DNA of 56,540 nt from Oscillospiraceae bacterium (GCA_015065385.1 SVQK01000122.1:1-56540); one strand, 5' to 3'; counted from the stretch's first letter, positions 31,421-40,904 are shown. Program-made: numbers and translations. The notes: generated by a model not told the origin, from the letters alone.

Positions 31421-32131
31421 ATGGGAATGAACGGACAGAGCGCGGAAGCGAAGAAAATCGGAAAAATGAACGAGGCGGCGTGGGTGATCGGCATTTTTGC
31501 CTGCTCCCTCGGCGTCTGCCTCTGCACCAAAGCGGATTTCGGCCTCTCCATGATCGCCGCGCCGCCGTATATCCTCCACTACGCCCTGCGGGGGATCTTT
31601 CCGTGGTTCACGCAGGGCAGGGCGGAGTACGTCTGGCAGGCGGTCCTGCTCCTCGGCATGTGTCTGGCGGTGCGCCGGTTCCGCTGGCGGTATCTTCTCT
31701 CCTTCGCCGCCGCCTTCATCGCCGGAAAGAGCATCGACCTCTGGTTTCTGCTCCTCGGCGGCAACGGCGTGTATGAAAGCATGCCGGTCCGGATCCTTGC
31801 CTTTGCCGCGGGAGAGCTGATCACCTCGGTCGCCATCGCGTTCGTGTTCCGCACGACCTGGCCCGTTCAGATCTACGAGCTTCTGGTGCGGGAGATCGCG
31901 GACCGGTATTCCCTCGACGTCAACCGGGTCAAGATGGTCAACGATATCGCGCTGTTCGTGCTCTCCGCCGCGCTGTCCTTCCTTCTGACGGGCGGATTCC
32001 ACGGCTTCGGCGTCGGAACGGTCCTCATCACCGCCGTGAACGCGCCCCTTATCGCCCTGTGCGGCAAAGTCCTCGACCGGTGGTTCGCCTTCGACTCCCG
32101 GTTTCCGAAGCTGAGCGGATGGCTCGGCTGA
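31421..32131 (+). CDS. YczE/DUF6198-like integral membrane protein
   Basis: 236 aa with about five to six hydrophobic segments: 'AAWVIGIFACSLGVCLCTKA', 'WQAVLLLGMCLAVRR', 'YLLSFAAAFIAGKSIDLWF', 'ILAFAAGELITSVAIAFVF', 'IALFVLSAALSFLLTGGF', 'VGTVLITAVNAPLIALCG'. The pattern 'KADFGLSMIAAPPYIL' and the 'F.GVGTV' near the end are typical of the YczE/YitT-type families of unknown transport function. Two starts are possible: ATG 31421, and ATG 31427, which has better spacing to GGAGAG. No partner gene is obvious. Confidence 0.75.
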   Translation: MGMNGQSAEAKKIGKMNEAAWVIGIFACSLGVCLCTKADFGLSMIAAPPYILHYALRGIFPWFTQGRAEYVWQAVLLLGMCLAVRRFRWRYLLSFAAAFIAGKSIDLWFLLLGGNGVYESMPVRILAFAAGELITSVAIAFVFRTTWPVQIYELLVREIADRYSLDVNRVKMVNDIALFVLSAALSFLLTGGFHGFGVGTVLITAVNAPLIALCGKVLDRWFAFDSRFPKLSGWLG

Positions 32132-32193
32132 AAGGCTCCGGCGGACGGCGGATCCCCGGTCTGCGGAAATTTCAAAAAAGTTTGAAAAACCTC

Positions 32194-32222
32194 TTGACAG
32201 CGCGTGAGGCTTGTGATATAAT
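32194..32222 (+). promoter_or_regulatory. sigma-A promoter of the tRNA operon
   Basis: TTGACA (32194-32199), 17 bp, TATAAT (32217-32222). The first tRNA begins 42 bp downstream. Confidence 0.85.
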
Positions 32223-32263
32223 TCATCACGTCGGCGCGGAAAAGTACCGCAGCACGGAAAAAT

Positions 32264-32337
32264 GGCCCGGTAGTTCAGTTGGTTAGAACGCTAGCCTGTC
32301 ACGCTAGAGGTCACGAGTTCGAGTCTCGTCCGGGTCG
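32264..32337 (+). tRNA. tRNA-Asp (GTC)
   Basis: 74 nt. The acceptor GGCCCGG pairs with CCGGGTC; D-arm AGTTCAGTTGG; anticodon loop CTGTCAC gives GTC; T-loop GTTCGAGTC. Discriminator G. The 3' CCA is not encoded. Confidence 0.95.
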
Positions 32338-32366
32338 TGACGCGGATCTTCTGATTCCCGGCAAAT

Positions 32367-32439
32367 GCCTCTGTAGCTCAGTTGGTAGAGCAGGGGATTG
32401 AAAATTCCCGTGTCGTTGGTTCAATTCCGACCGGAGGCA
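32367..32439 (+). tRNA. tRNA-Phe (GAA)
   Basis: 73 nt. The acceptor GCCTCTG pairs with CGGAGGC; anticodon loop ATTGAAAAT gives GAA; T-loop GGTTCAATTCC; discriminator A. CCA is not encoded. Confidence 0.95.
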
Positions 32440-32442
32440 TAT

Positions 32443-32515
32443 GCGGATTTAGCTCATTTGGTAGAGCGCAACCTTGCCAAGGTTGAGGTGGCGGGTCCGA
32501 GCCCCGTAATCCGCT
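32443..32515 (+). tRNA. tRNA-Gly (GCC)
   Basis: 73 nt. The acceptor GCGGATT pairs with AATCCGC; anticodon loop CTTGCCAAG gives GCC; T-arm CGGGTCCGAGCCCCG; discriminator T. CCA is not encoded. Confidence 0.95.
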
Positions 32516-32517
32516 TA

Positions 32518-32550
32518 AAGACGGTGACGTAAAGTCCCGTCTTTTCTTTT
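32518..32550 (+). terminator. terminator of the tRNA operon
   Basis: AAGACGG (32518-32524) pairs with CCGTCTT (32537-32543), followed by TTCTTTT. Confidence 0.8.
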
Positions 32551-32758
32551 GCGTGTGTATTCTACATAAATAGATAAGCATGGAACCTTTGTCCTTGTGT
32601 GGCCTGATGGGGAAGAGGGAGGGATCTTGCCATATTTTCTGAAACGATCCCCCCATCGTTACATTTTATACAAGGAATTTTTAACAATATCCCCCTGCAT
32701 TCCCGGAGCGGTTTGCGATATACTAACCGATAAGATTTGAAAACTGCGAGGAGTTCCC

Positions 32759-35746
32759 GTGCTCAAGCTCGATAAGATCACAAAAATCTATCCCTCCGGC
32801 GACGTGACGGCTCTCAGCGAGGTGTCCGTCTCCTTCCGGAAGAACGAATTCGTATCCATCCTCGGCCCGTCCGGCTGCGGAAAGACGACCCTTTTGAACA
32901 TCATCGGCGGCCTTGACCGCTATACCTCTGGCGAGCTGCGGATCCGCCATGTCCCCACGGCCGAGTTCACCGACCGAGACTGGGACACCTACCGGAATCA
33001 CTCCATCGGATTCGTCTTCCAGTCCTACAACCTCATCCCCCATCAGAGCGTCCTCGCCAACGTCGAGCTGGCCCTGACTCTTTCGGGCGTGTCGAAAGCC
33101 GAGCGGAGGCAGCGGGCGAAAGAGGCCCTCGAGGCGGTGGGACTGGGCGATCAGCTGAAAAAGAGGCCCTCCCAGATGTCCGGCGGCCAGATGCAGCGGG
33201 TGGCCATCGCGCGGGCTCTGGTGAACGATCCGGATATCCTTCTGGCCGACGAGCCGACGGGGGCGCTGGACTCCGAGACCTCCGTGCAGGTGATGGAGAT
33301 TTTGCGGAAGGTGGCGGAGAAGAAGCTCATCATCATGGTCACCCACAATCCGGAGCTGGCGGAGCGGTATTCCACCCGCATCATCCGCCTTCTGGACGGC
33401 CAGGTGCTCTCCGACTCCAATCCCTATTCTCCCGAAGAGGAGGACGGGGAAACCTACGGGGAAGAAGCCGGCTCCGACGAGATGGAGCGGAACGACGAGA
33501 AGGTCCGGGGCAGGAAGAAGCGGACCTCCATGTCCTTCTTCACCGCCCTTTCCCTGAGCCTCAACAACCTCATGACGAAGAAGGCGCGGACCTTTCTGAC
33601 GGCGTTCGGCGGATCCATCGGCATCATCGGGATCGCGCTGATTTTATCCCTGTCCAACGGCATCAACGCGTACATCGCCAAGGTGCAGGAGGACACCCTG
33701 TCGGCCTATCCGATCCGGATCGACCGGGAGACCGTGGACCTCTCCTCCATGCTCACCGCCATGACGCAGGCAAGGGAAAGCGCGTCGGACGACGGCGAAT
33801 GGGTGGACGACGGCATGATCCGCTCCAACACCGTGACGCTGGACCTGCTCGAAACCATGTCGAATCTCGAGGTCCAGACCAACAACCTCTCCCGCTTCAT
33901 GGACTATATCGACGAAACGGGCGGGGACTTCGACGGCAGGGCGACGGCGGTCTCCTACGGCTACGACGCCCCCCTGACCCTCTACTCCGTGACGGAGACG
34001 GACGAGAAGGGCCTTCCGGTCCGGATCAATCCGTCCTCCCTGTTCGCCGGGATGCGCGGAGGGCAGGGACAGGGCGGAGGCAGTCCCATGGGCGGCGGGT
34101 TCTACTCCCTCGACGTCTGGGAGGAGATGATCGACAATCCCTCGCTCATGGCCGAACAGTACGAGCTTGTGGCGGGCAAATGGCCGGAGAACTGGAACGA
34201 GCTGGTTCTGACCGTGGACAAGTACAACCGGATCAACGACATTTATCTCTATTCCCTCGGGATCAAGGATTCCGGCGAGTTCCGCGAGATCATGAAGGCC
34301 GTGTTCAGCGGGGAGGAGATCGAGATCAAGAGCGACGCCTTCACGCCCGACGAGCTGATCGGCACGGAATTTGCCCTGATCCTCCCCTCGGATCTCTGGC
34401 AGGAGGGCGAGGACGGCTGGACGGATATGTCGGAGAACGAATCGTTCATGAAGCTGGCCCTCGAAACCAGCGAGCGGCTCTCCATCGTCGGCATCATCCG
34501 CCCGTCCCCCGACGCCGTGGCGACGTCTTTGAACGGCGCGGTCGGCTATCTTCCGGCCCTGACCCGGCACATCATGGAGAAGACGGAGGCCTCCCCGGCG
34601 GCGACGGCGCAGAAGGCCGATCCGGACAACGATATCTTCCTCGGGCTTCCCTTTGCGACGGACGACTTCAACGAGGACAGCCTCACCGAAGAGGAACGCG
34701 CCGCGGCGATCCGGTCCGCGCTCGGGAAGATGAACTCCGCGGATAAAGCCGCCGCCTATACCAATTCCATGACCTCCCTCTCGGACGAGGACGCCGCGGA
34801 GATGGCCTCCTCCCAGCTTGCCACCATGCCGGCGCAGGCCCTCCGCCCCATGCTCTCCCAGACCCTGATGGAGGAGAGCGGCATGGACGAGGCCACGGTC
34901 GGCGCGTATCTGGACGGCATGACCGACGAGGAGATCGCGTCCCTCGCGGAGCAGATGGTGACGGCGCAGGTGAAGGCACGGTACGCCGAGGACGCCGCCG
35001 CAAGACTCGGAGCTATGACGCAGGACGATCTGGCCGCGGCTCTGGATTCGACGCTTGAACAGATGGACGACGCGGCTGTGGCGAAGGTTTTCGCGGACTA
35101 TATGCCCCCCGTGGTCTCCGACCGGACGTTTGAGGAGGCGCTCTCCGAAATCGGCGTGGTGGACCGGCGCAATCCCGGCTATATCCGAATCTACAGCGGG
35201 ACCTTCGCGGCAAAGGACGGCATCGCGGACATGATCCGGGACTACAACGCGGAGAGAAACGCGGAGGGGCGCGAGGAGGATGTGATCAACTACACGGATT
35301 ACGTCGCCCTCATGATGTCCTCCATCTCCACGATCATCAACGTGATTTCGTATGTGCTCATCGCCTTCGTGTCCATCTCCCTTGTGGTGTCCTCCATCAT
35401 GATCGGCATCATCACCTATATCTCCGTGCTCGAGCGGACCAAGGAGATCGGGATCCTGCGGGCGGTCGGCGCGTCCAAGCGGGATATCTCCCGGGTGTTC
35501 AACGCGGAGACCCTCATCGTCGGATTCTGCTCCGGCGCCCTCGGGATCCTCGTGACGCTGCTGCTCTGCATCCCGGCGAATATGATCATCAAGCACCTGA
35601 CGGATATCGGAGGGCTGGCGAAGCTCCCGGCGGCGGGCGGCGTCGCGCTGGTCGTGATTTCCATGCTGCTTACCATGCTGGCGGGCCTGATCCCCTCCGG
35701 CCTCGCCGCGCGGAAGGATCCCGTCGAAGCGCTGAGGAACGAATAA
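32759..35746 (+). CDS. MacB-like ABC transporter, fused ATPase and FtsX-type permease
   Basis: 995 aa from GTG 32759 (GAGGAG six bases ahead). Residues 1-225 are an ABC ATPase: Walker A 'GPSGCGKTT', signature '[15 protein letters not shown]', Walker B '[13 protein letters not shown]', and the H-loop in '[14 protein letters not shown]'. A charged linker follows. A first membrane helix, '[20 protein letters not shown]', starts near 280. A large extracellular domain of about 560 residues, with a Gly-rich loop '[14 protein letters not shown]' and repeated Asp/Glu-Ala-rich helices, leads to three C-terminal FtsX helices ('[20 protein letters not shown]', '[16 protein letters not shown]', '[19 protein letters not shown]'). 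The MacB/LolD group powers export or mechanotransmission for peptides and lipoproteins. Here ATPase and permease are one chain, common in Clostridia. Substrate unknown. Confidence 0.92.
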   Translation: MLKLDKITKIYPSGDVTALSEVSVSFRKNEFVSILGPSGCGKTTLLNIIGGLDRYTSGELRIRHVPTAEFTDRDWDTYRNHSIGFVFQSYNLIPHQSVLANVELALTLSGVSKAERRQRAKEALEAVGLGDQLKKRPSQMSGGQMQRVAIARALVNDPDILLADEPTGALDSETSVQVMEILRKVAEKKLIIMVTHNPELAERYSTRIIRLLDGQVLSDSNPYSPEEEDGETYGEEAGSDEMERNDEKVRGRKKRTSMSFFTALSLSLNNLMTKKARTFLTAFGGSIGIIGIALILSLSNGINAYIAKVQEDTLSAYPIRIDRETVDLSSMLTAMTQARESASDDGEWVDDGMIRSNTVTLDLLETMSNLEVQTNNLSRFMDYIDETGGDFDGRATAVSYGYDAPLTLYSVTETDEKGLPVRINPSSLFAGMRGGQGQGGGSPMGGGFYSLDVWEEMIDNPSLMAEQYELVAGKWPENWNELVLTVDKYNRINDIYLYSLGIKDSGEFREIMKAVFSGEEIEIKSDAFTPDELIGTEFALILPSDLWQEGEDGWTDMSENESFMKLALETSERLSIVGIIRPSPDAVATSLNGAVGYLPALTRHIMEKTEASPAATAQKADPDNDIFLGLPFATDDFNEDSLTEEERAAAIRSALGKMNSADKAAAYTNSMTSLSDEDAAEMASSQLATMPAQALRPMLSQTLMEESGMDEATVGAYLDGMTDEEIASLAEQMVTAQVKARYAEDAAARLGAMTQDDLAAALDSTLEQMDDAAVAKVFADYMPPVVSDRTFEEALSEIGVVDRRNPGYIRIYSGTFAAKDGIADMIRDYNAERNAEGREEDVINYTDYVALMMSSISTIINVISYVLIAFVSISLVVSSIMIGIITYISVLERTKEIGILRAVGASKRDISRVFNAETLIVGFCSGALGILVTLLLCIPANMIIKHLTDIGGLAKLPAAGGVALVVISMLLTMLAGLIPSGLAARKDPVEALRNE

Positions 35747-35780
35747 GCGAGGCAAAACGCGCGCGGCGCGGGATTCTCCC

Positions 35781-35809
35781 TTGCAATCCGGCGCGGGATT
35801 TGCTATAAT
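35781..35809 (+). promoter_or_regulatory. promoter of the PHP-domain gene
   Basis: TTGCAA (35781-35786), 17 bp, TATAAT (35804-35809) with TGC extension. Its spacer start TCCGGCGCG is shared with the PduL promoter. Confidence 0.75.
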
Positions 35810-35887
35810 AGCAGCGACAGGCTTCCCGCGGAGCACAGAAGAACCTCACGGGAAACCGGAACCTGAGACGGAAAGAGGACCCTCAAT

Positions 35888-37246
35888 ATGAAGCAGACTC
35901 TCTACGATTACGACGTATTTCCGATGGTGTTCCCGGTCGGCGAGCCCACCGAGATCACGGTACGGCCTCTCGGAGCGCACGCGGCGTTTCCGGCGGACGT
36001 ACGGGTCACGCTGCACCGGCTGGACTCCGGCTCACCGCGGCATGAGTTTTCCGCGTGGAACAAGGTTGATTTCGACGCGCCTCTCTGCGAAGACGGGCGG
36101 CTGCGCTTCACGTTCAGAGCGGAGGCGGAGTGCGAATACTTCATCCGGATCTGGAGCGGGGATCGGCGTTTCGCCCAGCTGTCCGTCTATGCCGTCGGCG
36201 ACGATCTGGCGGAGCGGATCCCGCTCAAGGGCGACCTCCATATGCACACCTGCCGCTCAGACGGGCGCGAGGATCCCGGGATCGTCTGCGCCAACTACCG
36301 GATGCGCGGGTACGATTTCTGCGTCATCACGGACCACCACCGCTATTATCCGTCCCTCGAGGCCATCGCGGATTATGCCGGAGCGAAGTGCCCCCTGAAC
36401 ATCCTCCCCGGCGAGGAAGTCCACCTGCGCGGGACCGACGTCCACATCGTCAACGCGGGCGGGACCTTCTCGGTCAACGGCCTCTTCCCGTGGTCCGCGA
36501 ACTTCACCGAGACGGACGGAGCCCTCGACAAGCGGCGCATGAACGACTCGGTGAATCCCCCCGCCGTCCTGACGGAAGAGCGGTATGAAGAAGAGCTCCG
36601 CGCCATCGAGGCGGAGTATCCCGACTGCCCGGCGGACGTCAACCTGCGCTGGTTCTCCGTCTGCGTCTTCGCTCTCAGAAAGATCCGGGAGGGCGGCGGC
36701 CTCGGCGTGTACGCGCATCCGTACTGGATCGCCGACATGTGGCACGTTCCGGAGCCGCTCAACCGGTACATGCTGGAGAAGCATCCCTTCGACGCCTTCG
36801 AGGTGCTGGGCGGCGAGAACTACTACGAGCAGAACGGATTCCAGACCGCGGTCTACTACGACGAGTACCGGCAGGGAAGGATCCATCCCATCGTGGGCTC
36901 TACCGACACGCACGGCTCGACGGAGCACAACCGCAACGCAGACATCTGCTCCACCATCGTCTTCGCCCGCGAAAACGAGCGGAGCGAAATCGTGGATTCC
37001 ATCAAAAACCGCTATTCCGTGGCGGTGGACTCCATTTCGAAGGAATACCGCCTCGTCGGCGAGTTCCGGTTCCAGAAATACGCGTCCTTCCTCATGGAGA
37101 ACTACTTCCCGATCCACGACCGGGCGGCTTCGGTGGACGGGGAGATCATGCGCCGGTACTACCTCGGCGAGGAGAGCGCGGACACCCTCTCGTCCTTCGC
37201 GGACCGCGCCGAAGCGTTCATCCGGAAGTACATCCGCACGAAATAA
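35888..37246 (+). CDS. PHP-domain metal-dependent phosphoesterase-like protein
   Basis: 452 aa. An N-terminal beta domain (1-115) is followed by a PHP domain: motif I 'LKGDLHMHTCRSDG', motif II 'DFCVITDHHRYYPS', 'LPGEEVHL', a His in 'GVYAHPYWI', and the terminal metal site 'IVGSTDTHGSTEHNRN'. The metal-binding His and Asp residues appear intact. PHP proteins are metal-dependent phosphoesterases or polymerase-associated nucleases. The extra N-terminal domain and cytoplasmic location resemble CehA/McbA-type hydrolases of unknown substrate. RBS AAAGAGG; its own promoter. No stable operon partner, though the PH-domain gene follows 42 bp later. Confidence 0.88.
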   Translation: MKQTLYDYDVFPMVFPVGEPTEITVRPLGAHAAFPADVRVTLHRLDSGSPRHEFSAWNKVDFDAPLCEDGRLRFTFRAEAECEYFIRIWSGDRRFAQLSVYAVGDDLAERIPLKGDLHMHTCRSDGREDPGIVCANYRMRGYDFCVITDHHRYYPSLEAIADYAGAKCPLNILPGEEVHLRGTDVHIVNAGGTFSVNGLFPWSANFTETDGALDKRRMNDSVNPPAVLTEERYEEELRAIEAEYPDCPADVNLRWFSVCVFALRKIREGGGLGVYAHPYWIADMWHVPEPLNRYMLEKHPFDAFEVLGGENYYEQNGFQTAVYYDEYRQGRIHPIVGSTDTHGSTEHNRNADICSTIVFARENERSEIVDSIKNRYSVAVDSISKEYRLVGEFRFQKYASFLMENYFPIHDRAASVDGEIMRRYYLGEESADTLSSFADRAEAFIRKYIRTK

Positions 37247-37288
37247 AAAAGCCCCGAACGGAAATCGGACAATCGGAAAGGAGACGAC

Positions 37289-37672
37289 ATGGCCGAATCC
37301 CCTCTCTGGACAGGAAAAAAACGGACCATATTCGGTCTGCCCTGGACTTTTACCCACTACACCCTCACCGACACCTGCCTCTTCATCCGGAGCGGGGCCT
37401 TTACCGTCCGCGAAGAGGAGATCCGCCTGTACCGCATTCTGGACGTGACCCTGCGCCAGAGCTTCAGAGAGCGGCTGTTCGGACTGGGCACGCTCCATCT
37501 CTGCACCTCCGACCAGTCCACGCCCGAGGTGGATATCAAGCGCATCAAGCACCCGAAGGAGGTCCGCACCATTCTGTCCGACCGTGCCGAGATCGAGCGC
37601 TCCTCCAAGCTCGAGGGCATGCGCGAGCTGATGAATCAGGCGACGAACGCCGGACTCGGACATTCGGACTGA
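37289..37672 (+). CDS. bacterial PH-domain protein (YdbS/DUF304-like)
   Basis: 127 aa. The core 'YTLTDTCLFIRSGAFTVREE' and 'IRLYRILDVTLRQSFRERLF' followed by 'LGTLHLCTSDQSTPEVDIKR' is the bPH_2 pattern. Most family members have membrane helices; here there is none, so it may be a soluble version. A C-terminal helix 'LEGMRELMNQATNAGL' extends beyond the domain. RBS AAAGGAG. The function of bPH_2 proteins is mostly unknown. Confidence 0.8.
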   Translation: MAESPLWTGKKRTIFGLPWTFTHYTLTDTCLFIRSGAFTVREEEIRLYRILDVTLRQSFRERLFGLGTLHLCTSDQSTPEVDIKRIKHPKEVRTILSDRAEIERSSKLEGMRELMNQATNAGLGHSD

Positions 37673-37721
37673 GCCCGCTCCGCGCGTCTGCCTTTATCCG
37701 ACATTTTGAAAGGAGAATCCC

Positions 37722-37970
37722 ATGGACATCAAAGCGAAAATCGAAGAGCTCGTCAAGAAGGTGACGGACGACAAGGCGATGAAGGAAAAGTTCGAGAAGG
37801 ATCCCGTGAAGACCGTGGAAAGCGTTCTCGGCGTGGATCTGCCCGACGAGCAGGTCAAGATGATCATCGAATCCGTGAAGGCGAAGGTGAATCAGAGCGG
37901 CGACGCCTCCTCCTCCGGCATCGCGGACGCCATCAAGAACACCCTCGGCGGCCTGTTCGGAGGGAAATAA
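37722..37970 (+). CDS. 82-aa protein resembling a Nif11/NHLP-type leader peptide
   Basis: 82 aa. N-terminal helix 'MDIKAKIEELVKKVTDDKAM' and 'KEKFEKDPVKTVESVLGVDL' with a 'DLPDEQVKMIIESVKAKV' second helix, then a short Ser-rich link and 'IADAIKNTLGGLFGGK'. Small clostridial proteins with this layout resemble nitrile-hydratase-like (NHLP/Nif11) RiPP leaders ending in 'GG', but no maturation enzyme or transporter for it is adjacent (the ABC fusion at 32759 is 2 kb away). It could equally be a stand-alone helical protein. AAAGGAG ribosome site; terminator 36 bp after the stop. Confidence 0.65.
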   Translation: MDIKAKIEELVKKVTDDKAMKEKFEKDPVKTVESVLGVDLPDEQVKMIIESVKAKVNQSGDASSSGIADAIKNTLGGLFGGK

Positions 37971-38005
37971 GATCGGGCGGAGCAAAAAAGCGACCCTACA
38001 CAAAA

Positions 38006-38041
38006 CGGAGCGTTCCTTGAAAGGACGCTCCGCTGTTTGTT
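38006..38041 (+). terminator. rho-independent terminator after the 82-aa gene
   Basis: CGGAGCGTTCC (38006-38016), loop TTGAAA, GGACGCTCCG (38023-38032), then a T-rich tract. It faces the convergent TetM-like gene. Confidence 0.8.
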
Positions 38042-38071
38042 TGGTGGATTTTTGGAAGGAAAGCCCGCGGT

Positions 38072-40111
38072 TCACATATCCTCAATCGACAGCTGATACG
38101 CCCCTCTTGCCCAGAGGATCCATTTCGAGCGGTCGAGGGGATTGACGCCGCGGCGGGGATTGACGTGCTCCTCCCCGTCTCGGCATTCCCGGTAGCCGTG
38201 GAAGGACGAGGACAGAACCGCCTTGCCGGAGGACCACGACGCCAGCTTCACCGGGAACTCCATGGAGGTGGATACCGGGACGATTGCCTCGATGACCGCC
38301 GTGTCCCCGAAGAAGAGCGGCGCGTCGTATTCCCCGCGCATCCGGACGATCTCGCCCGTGATTTTGCCGGAGAGGGAGGCGTCCGCGGTGATCCGGAGCT
38401 TCAGCAGCGGCTCGAGAATGGTCGATCCCAGATCCCTCAGTCCGTTCATGAAGGCCATCGGCGTGCAGACGAAGAAGTCGAGCGGGTGGGTGTGGATCGT
38501 GTGGTGCTGTCCTCCCACGAGCGTGCACCGGAAGTCCGTGACCTCCCAGCCGTACAGCCCCTGCTCGAGGCACTGATAGAACGACGTGCGGATGTGGGTC
38601 TGGTAGCGGTAGAAGCACTGGTTCGACGGGAGCCTTCCGTGGTAGGAGACGCCGTAGCCCCGGGGCATGGGCTCGAATTTGAACTGCACCACGGCCCAGC
38701 AGGGCTTCGGCATGGTGTAGTCGGCATAGGCGAATCCGGCGCGGGCGGGCGTCTCCTTGTAAATCACCGTCGGCGGGGAGAAGGAGGCCGCCAGCCCGTA
38801 CCGCTCCCTCAGAAGCGCGTCAAGGATCTCAAGCTGGATCTTTCCGGTGGTGGAGATGGTGATTTCCCGCTGGCCGTTCTCCCATTTCGCGTCGATGTAG
38901 GGCTCCTCCTCGGTCAGCTCGGACAGGGCGGCGGCGAGAGGCGGGATCTTTTCGGGATCCGCGTCGGACGGGGTGACCTTGACGCGGAGAAACGGCGTGG
39001 CGAGACGGTAGGCCTCCCCCAGCTCGAGCGATCCGACGAACTGGCCCGCCCGGGCGGAGGGAAGACCGCACAGCGCGGCAATGTCCCCGCCTTCCACCTC
39101 CCCCGCGTCCGTAAAGCGTCCCCCGGTGAATTTCCGGATCTGGGACACCTTCTCGGAGACGGGCGGTTTTTCGGCCAGCGCGACGGCGTCGTCCTCCTCC
39201 CCGTCCGGATTGGCGAGGCGGGGGTCGGCGGGGCGGAGCAGGGTGACCTCGTCCCGGTTGGCGATCCGTCCCCCGAAGAGGCGGATGTGGGAGATCTTGC
39301 CCATCTGCCGGTCGTGCTCGATCTTGAAGATGATGCCGGAGAGGGATTCCGTGGCCCGCCGCGCGGAGGAGGGCATGAACGACGTCATGAAGTCGAGCAG
39401 ATCTTCCGCTCCGACGCCCAGCTTGGCCGATCCCGCGAGCACCGGCGTGACGAGGCATCCGGCGATCCCATCCCGGAGCAGGCTTTCCGCCCGGTCGTGA
39501 GGAAGGATCTCGTCCGAGAGAAACGCGTCCGCAGCCTCTTCCGAAATGTCCGCGATCCCCTCCGTCACCGCCCGGTCGAAGTCTTCCCCGCGGAGCAGCC
39601 GGGAGGAGGCCGTGTCAAATCCGTCGTTTTCGCATTCGGTCAGCGGGAGCAGGACGTGATCTGTGACGCGCGAAAGATCTGAGAGAACCGCCCTCCGGTC
39701 CGCGCCCGCCCGGTCGAGCTTGTTGATGAAGACCAGCCGGGGCAGTCCTGCCTTGTCCAGCGCGCGGAGGATGTTTTCCGTGTGCGCCCGGACGCCCTCC
39801 ACGGCGGAGACCACCACCACGGCGTAGTCGAGAGCGGCGAGGGACCGCTCCACCTCTCCCGCGAAGTCCACATGGCCGGGGGTGTCGATGATATTGACCG
39901 TGACACCCTTCCATTCGGCGGAGGCGGTGGAAGTCCGCACGGAAATGCCCCGTTTCCGCTCCACGGAGAGGTTGTCGGTGGCGGTCGTCCCTTCGTCCAC
40001 GGAGCCCGCCCGGCGCACCGCTCCCATGAGAAAGAGCAGCTGTTCCGTCAGGGTCGTTTTCCCCGCGTCCACATGGGCGAGGATCCCGATGTTGTGATAG
40101 ATCTTCGGCAT
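38072..40111 (-). CDS. TetM/TetW-like translation factor GTPase
   Basis: 679 aa from ATG 40111. GTPase motifs: G1 'AHVDAGKTT' (12-20), G3 'DTPGH' (76-80), G4 'NKLD' (130-133), G5 'GSAKLG'. Domains II-V of the EF-G fold follow, including 'GVSYHGRLPSNQCFYRYQ'. Length and order match ribosomal-protection proteins (Tet(M), Tet(W), Otr(A), about 640 aa) and their chromosomal relatives. These GTPases release tetracycline from the ribosome or act in related translation rescue. There is no mobile-element context, and the GC content equals that of neighbours, so this is more likely a resident factor than an acquired resistance gene; resistance cannot be claimed. Ribosome site is poor; the TTG at 40117 is an alternative start. 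Confidence 0.85.
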   Translation of the reverse strand: MPKIYHNIGILAHVDAGKTTLTEQLLFLMGAVRRAGSVDEGTTATDNLSVERKRGISVRTSTASAEWKGVTVNIIDTPGHVDFAGEVERSLAALDYAVVVVSAVEGVRAHTENILRALDKAGLPRLVFINKLDRAGADRRAVLSDLSRVTDHVLLPLTECENDGFDTASSRLLRGEDFDRAVTEGIADISEEAADAFLSDEILPHDRAESLLRDGIAGCLVTPVLAGSAKLGVGAEDLLDFMTSFMPSSARRATESLSGIIFKIEHDRQMGKISHIRLFGGRIANRDEVTLLRPADPRLANPDGEEDDAVALAEKPPVSEKVSQIRKFTGGRFTDAGEVEGGDIAALCGLPSARAGQFVGSLELGEAYRLATPFLRVKVTPSDADPEKIPPLAAALSELTEEEPYIDAKWENGQREITISTTGKIQLEILDALLRERYGLAASFSPPTVIYKETPARAGFAYADYTMPKPCWAVVQFKFEPMPRGYGVSYHGRLPSNQCFYRYQTHIRTSFYQCLEQGLYGWEVTDFRCTLVGGQHHTIHTHPLDFFVCTPMAFMNGLRDLGSTILEPLLKLRITADASLSGKITGEIVRMRGEYDAPLFFGDTAVIEAIVPVSTSMEFPVKLASWSSGKAVLSSSFHGYRECRDGEEHVNPRRGVNPLDRSKWILWARGAYQLSIEDM

Positions 40112-40147
40112 GGTCAATTTTTATCCGATCGTCTGAAATTTTTATCT

Positions 40148-40176
40148 ATTATACACCGCGCCGCCCTCCGCGTCAA
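40148..40176 (-). promoter_or_regulatory. promoter of the TetM-like gene
   Basis: Minus strand: TTGACG (40171-40176), 17 bp, TATAAT (40148-40153). No leader-peptide attenuator like that of tet(M) is evident; the leader is short. Confidence 0.7.
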
Positions 40177-40225
40177 GTCCTCCCGGCCCCGGCTCCCGGC
40201 TCTCTTTCTTCTGCCGCATCCGCTC

Positions 40226-40254
40226 TTGACATCCGGCGCGCGGGGTGCTATAAT
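40226..40254 (+). promoter_or_regulatory. sigma-A promoter of pduL
   Basis: TTGACA (40226-40231), 17 bp, TATAAT (40249-40254). Confidence 0.8.
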
Positions 40255-40308
40255 AATCAGGATGCAGAATCAAATTTATCCAATCATCCATTCGGAGGAA
40301 CAGAAGCA

Positions 40309-40881
40309 ATGGCAAAAGTTCTCATTGAAACCAGCGCCCGTCACGTCCACCTGACCGAGGAGCACATCGCAATCCTCTTCGGCGAAGGACACACCCTCAC
40401 CAAGAAGAAGGACCTCTCCCAGCCCGGTCAGTTCGCCTGCGAAGAGCGCGTCACCGTCGTCGGCCCGAAGAAGTCCATTGAAAAGGTCTCCATCCTCGGT
40501 CCCGCAAGATCCGCCACTCAGGTCGAAGTCTCCCTGACCGACGCCCGCACCCTCGGCGTGACCGCTCCCGTCCGCGAGTCCGGCGACGTTGCCGGTTCCG
40601 CTCCCTGCAAGCTGATCGGCCCCTGCGGCGAAGTCGAGATCTCCGAAGGCGTGATCGCCGCCAAGCGCCACATCCACTTCACCCCCGAAGACGCGAAGGA
40701 ATTCGGCGTCGAGGACAAGCAGATCGTCTCCGTGAAGATCGAGTCCGAAGGCCGCAGCCTCGTGTTCGGCGACGTGGTGGTCCGCGTCAGCCCCAAGTTC
40801 AAGGCCGCGATGCACATCGACACCGACGAGGCCAACGCCGCCTGCGCGTTCGGCGAAGTCTGGGGCGAAGTGATCCTCTGA
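40309..40881 (+). CDS. pduL: PduL-type phosphate acyltransferase
   Basis: 190 aa. Zn-binding His motifs are 'SARHVHLTEEHIAILFG' near the N-terminus and 'AKRHIHFTPEDAKEFG' in the second half; 'LGPARSATQVEVSLTDAR' is a family block. PduL transfers the acyl group between acyl-CoA and phosphate (acetyl or propanoyl), as an alternative to Pta. No microcompartment genes are nearby and there is no long N-terminal encapsulation peptide, so this is the cytoplasmic, fermentative form. Own promoter and a strong terminator: monocistronic. RBS GGAGGAA. Confidence 0.92.
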   Translation: MAKVLIETSARHVHLTEEHIAILFGEGHTLTKKKDLSQPGQFACEERVTVVGPKKSIEKVSILGPARSATQVEVSLTDARTLGVTAPVRESGDVAGSAPCKLIGPCGEVEISEGVIAAKRHIHFTPEDAKEFGVEDKQIVSVKIESEGRSLVFGDVVVRVSPKFKAAMHIDTDEANAACAFGEVWGEVIL

Positions 40882-40904
40882 TTTTCCGATTCGTATAAAA
40901 ACAG

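Noticed and set aside
32378-32656. Minus-strand frame ending with a 'GIEPTT'-type peptide
   Set aside because: It is antisense to tRNA-Phe and tRNA-Gly, a well-known spurious translation of tRNA genes.
33644-35836. 730-codon minus-strand frame opposite the ABC fusion
   Set aside because: Antisense artefact of codon bias; no recognisable domains, while the plus strand has complete ABC motifs.
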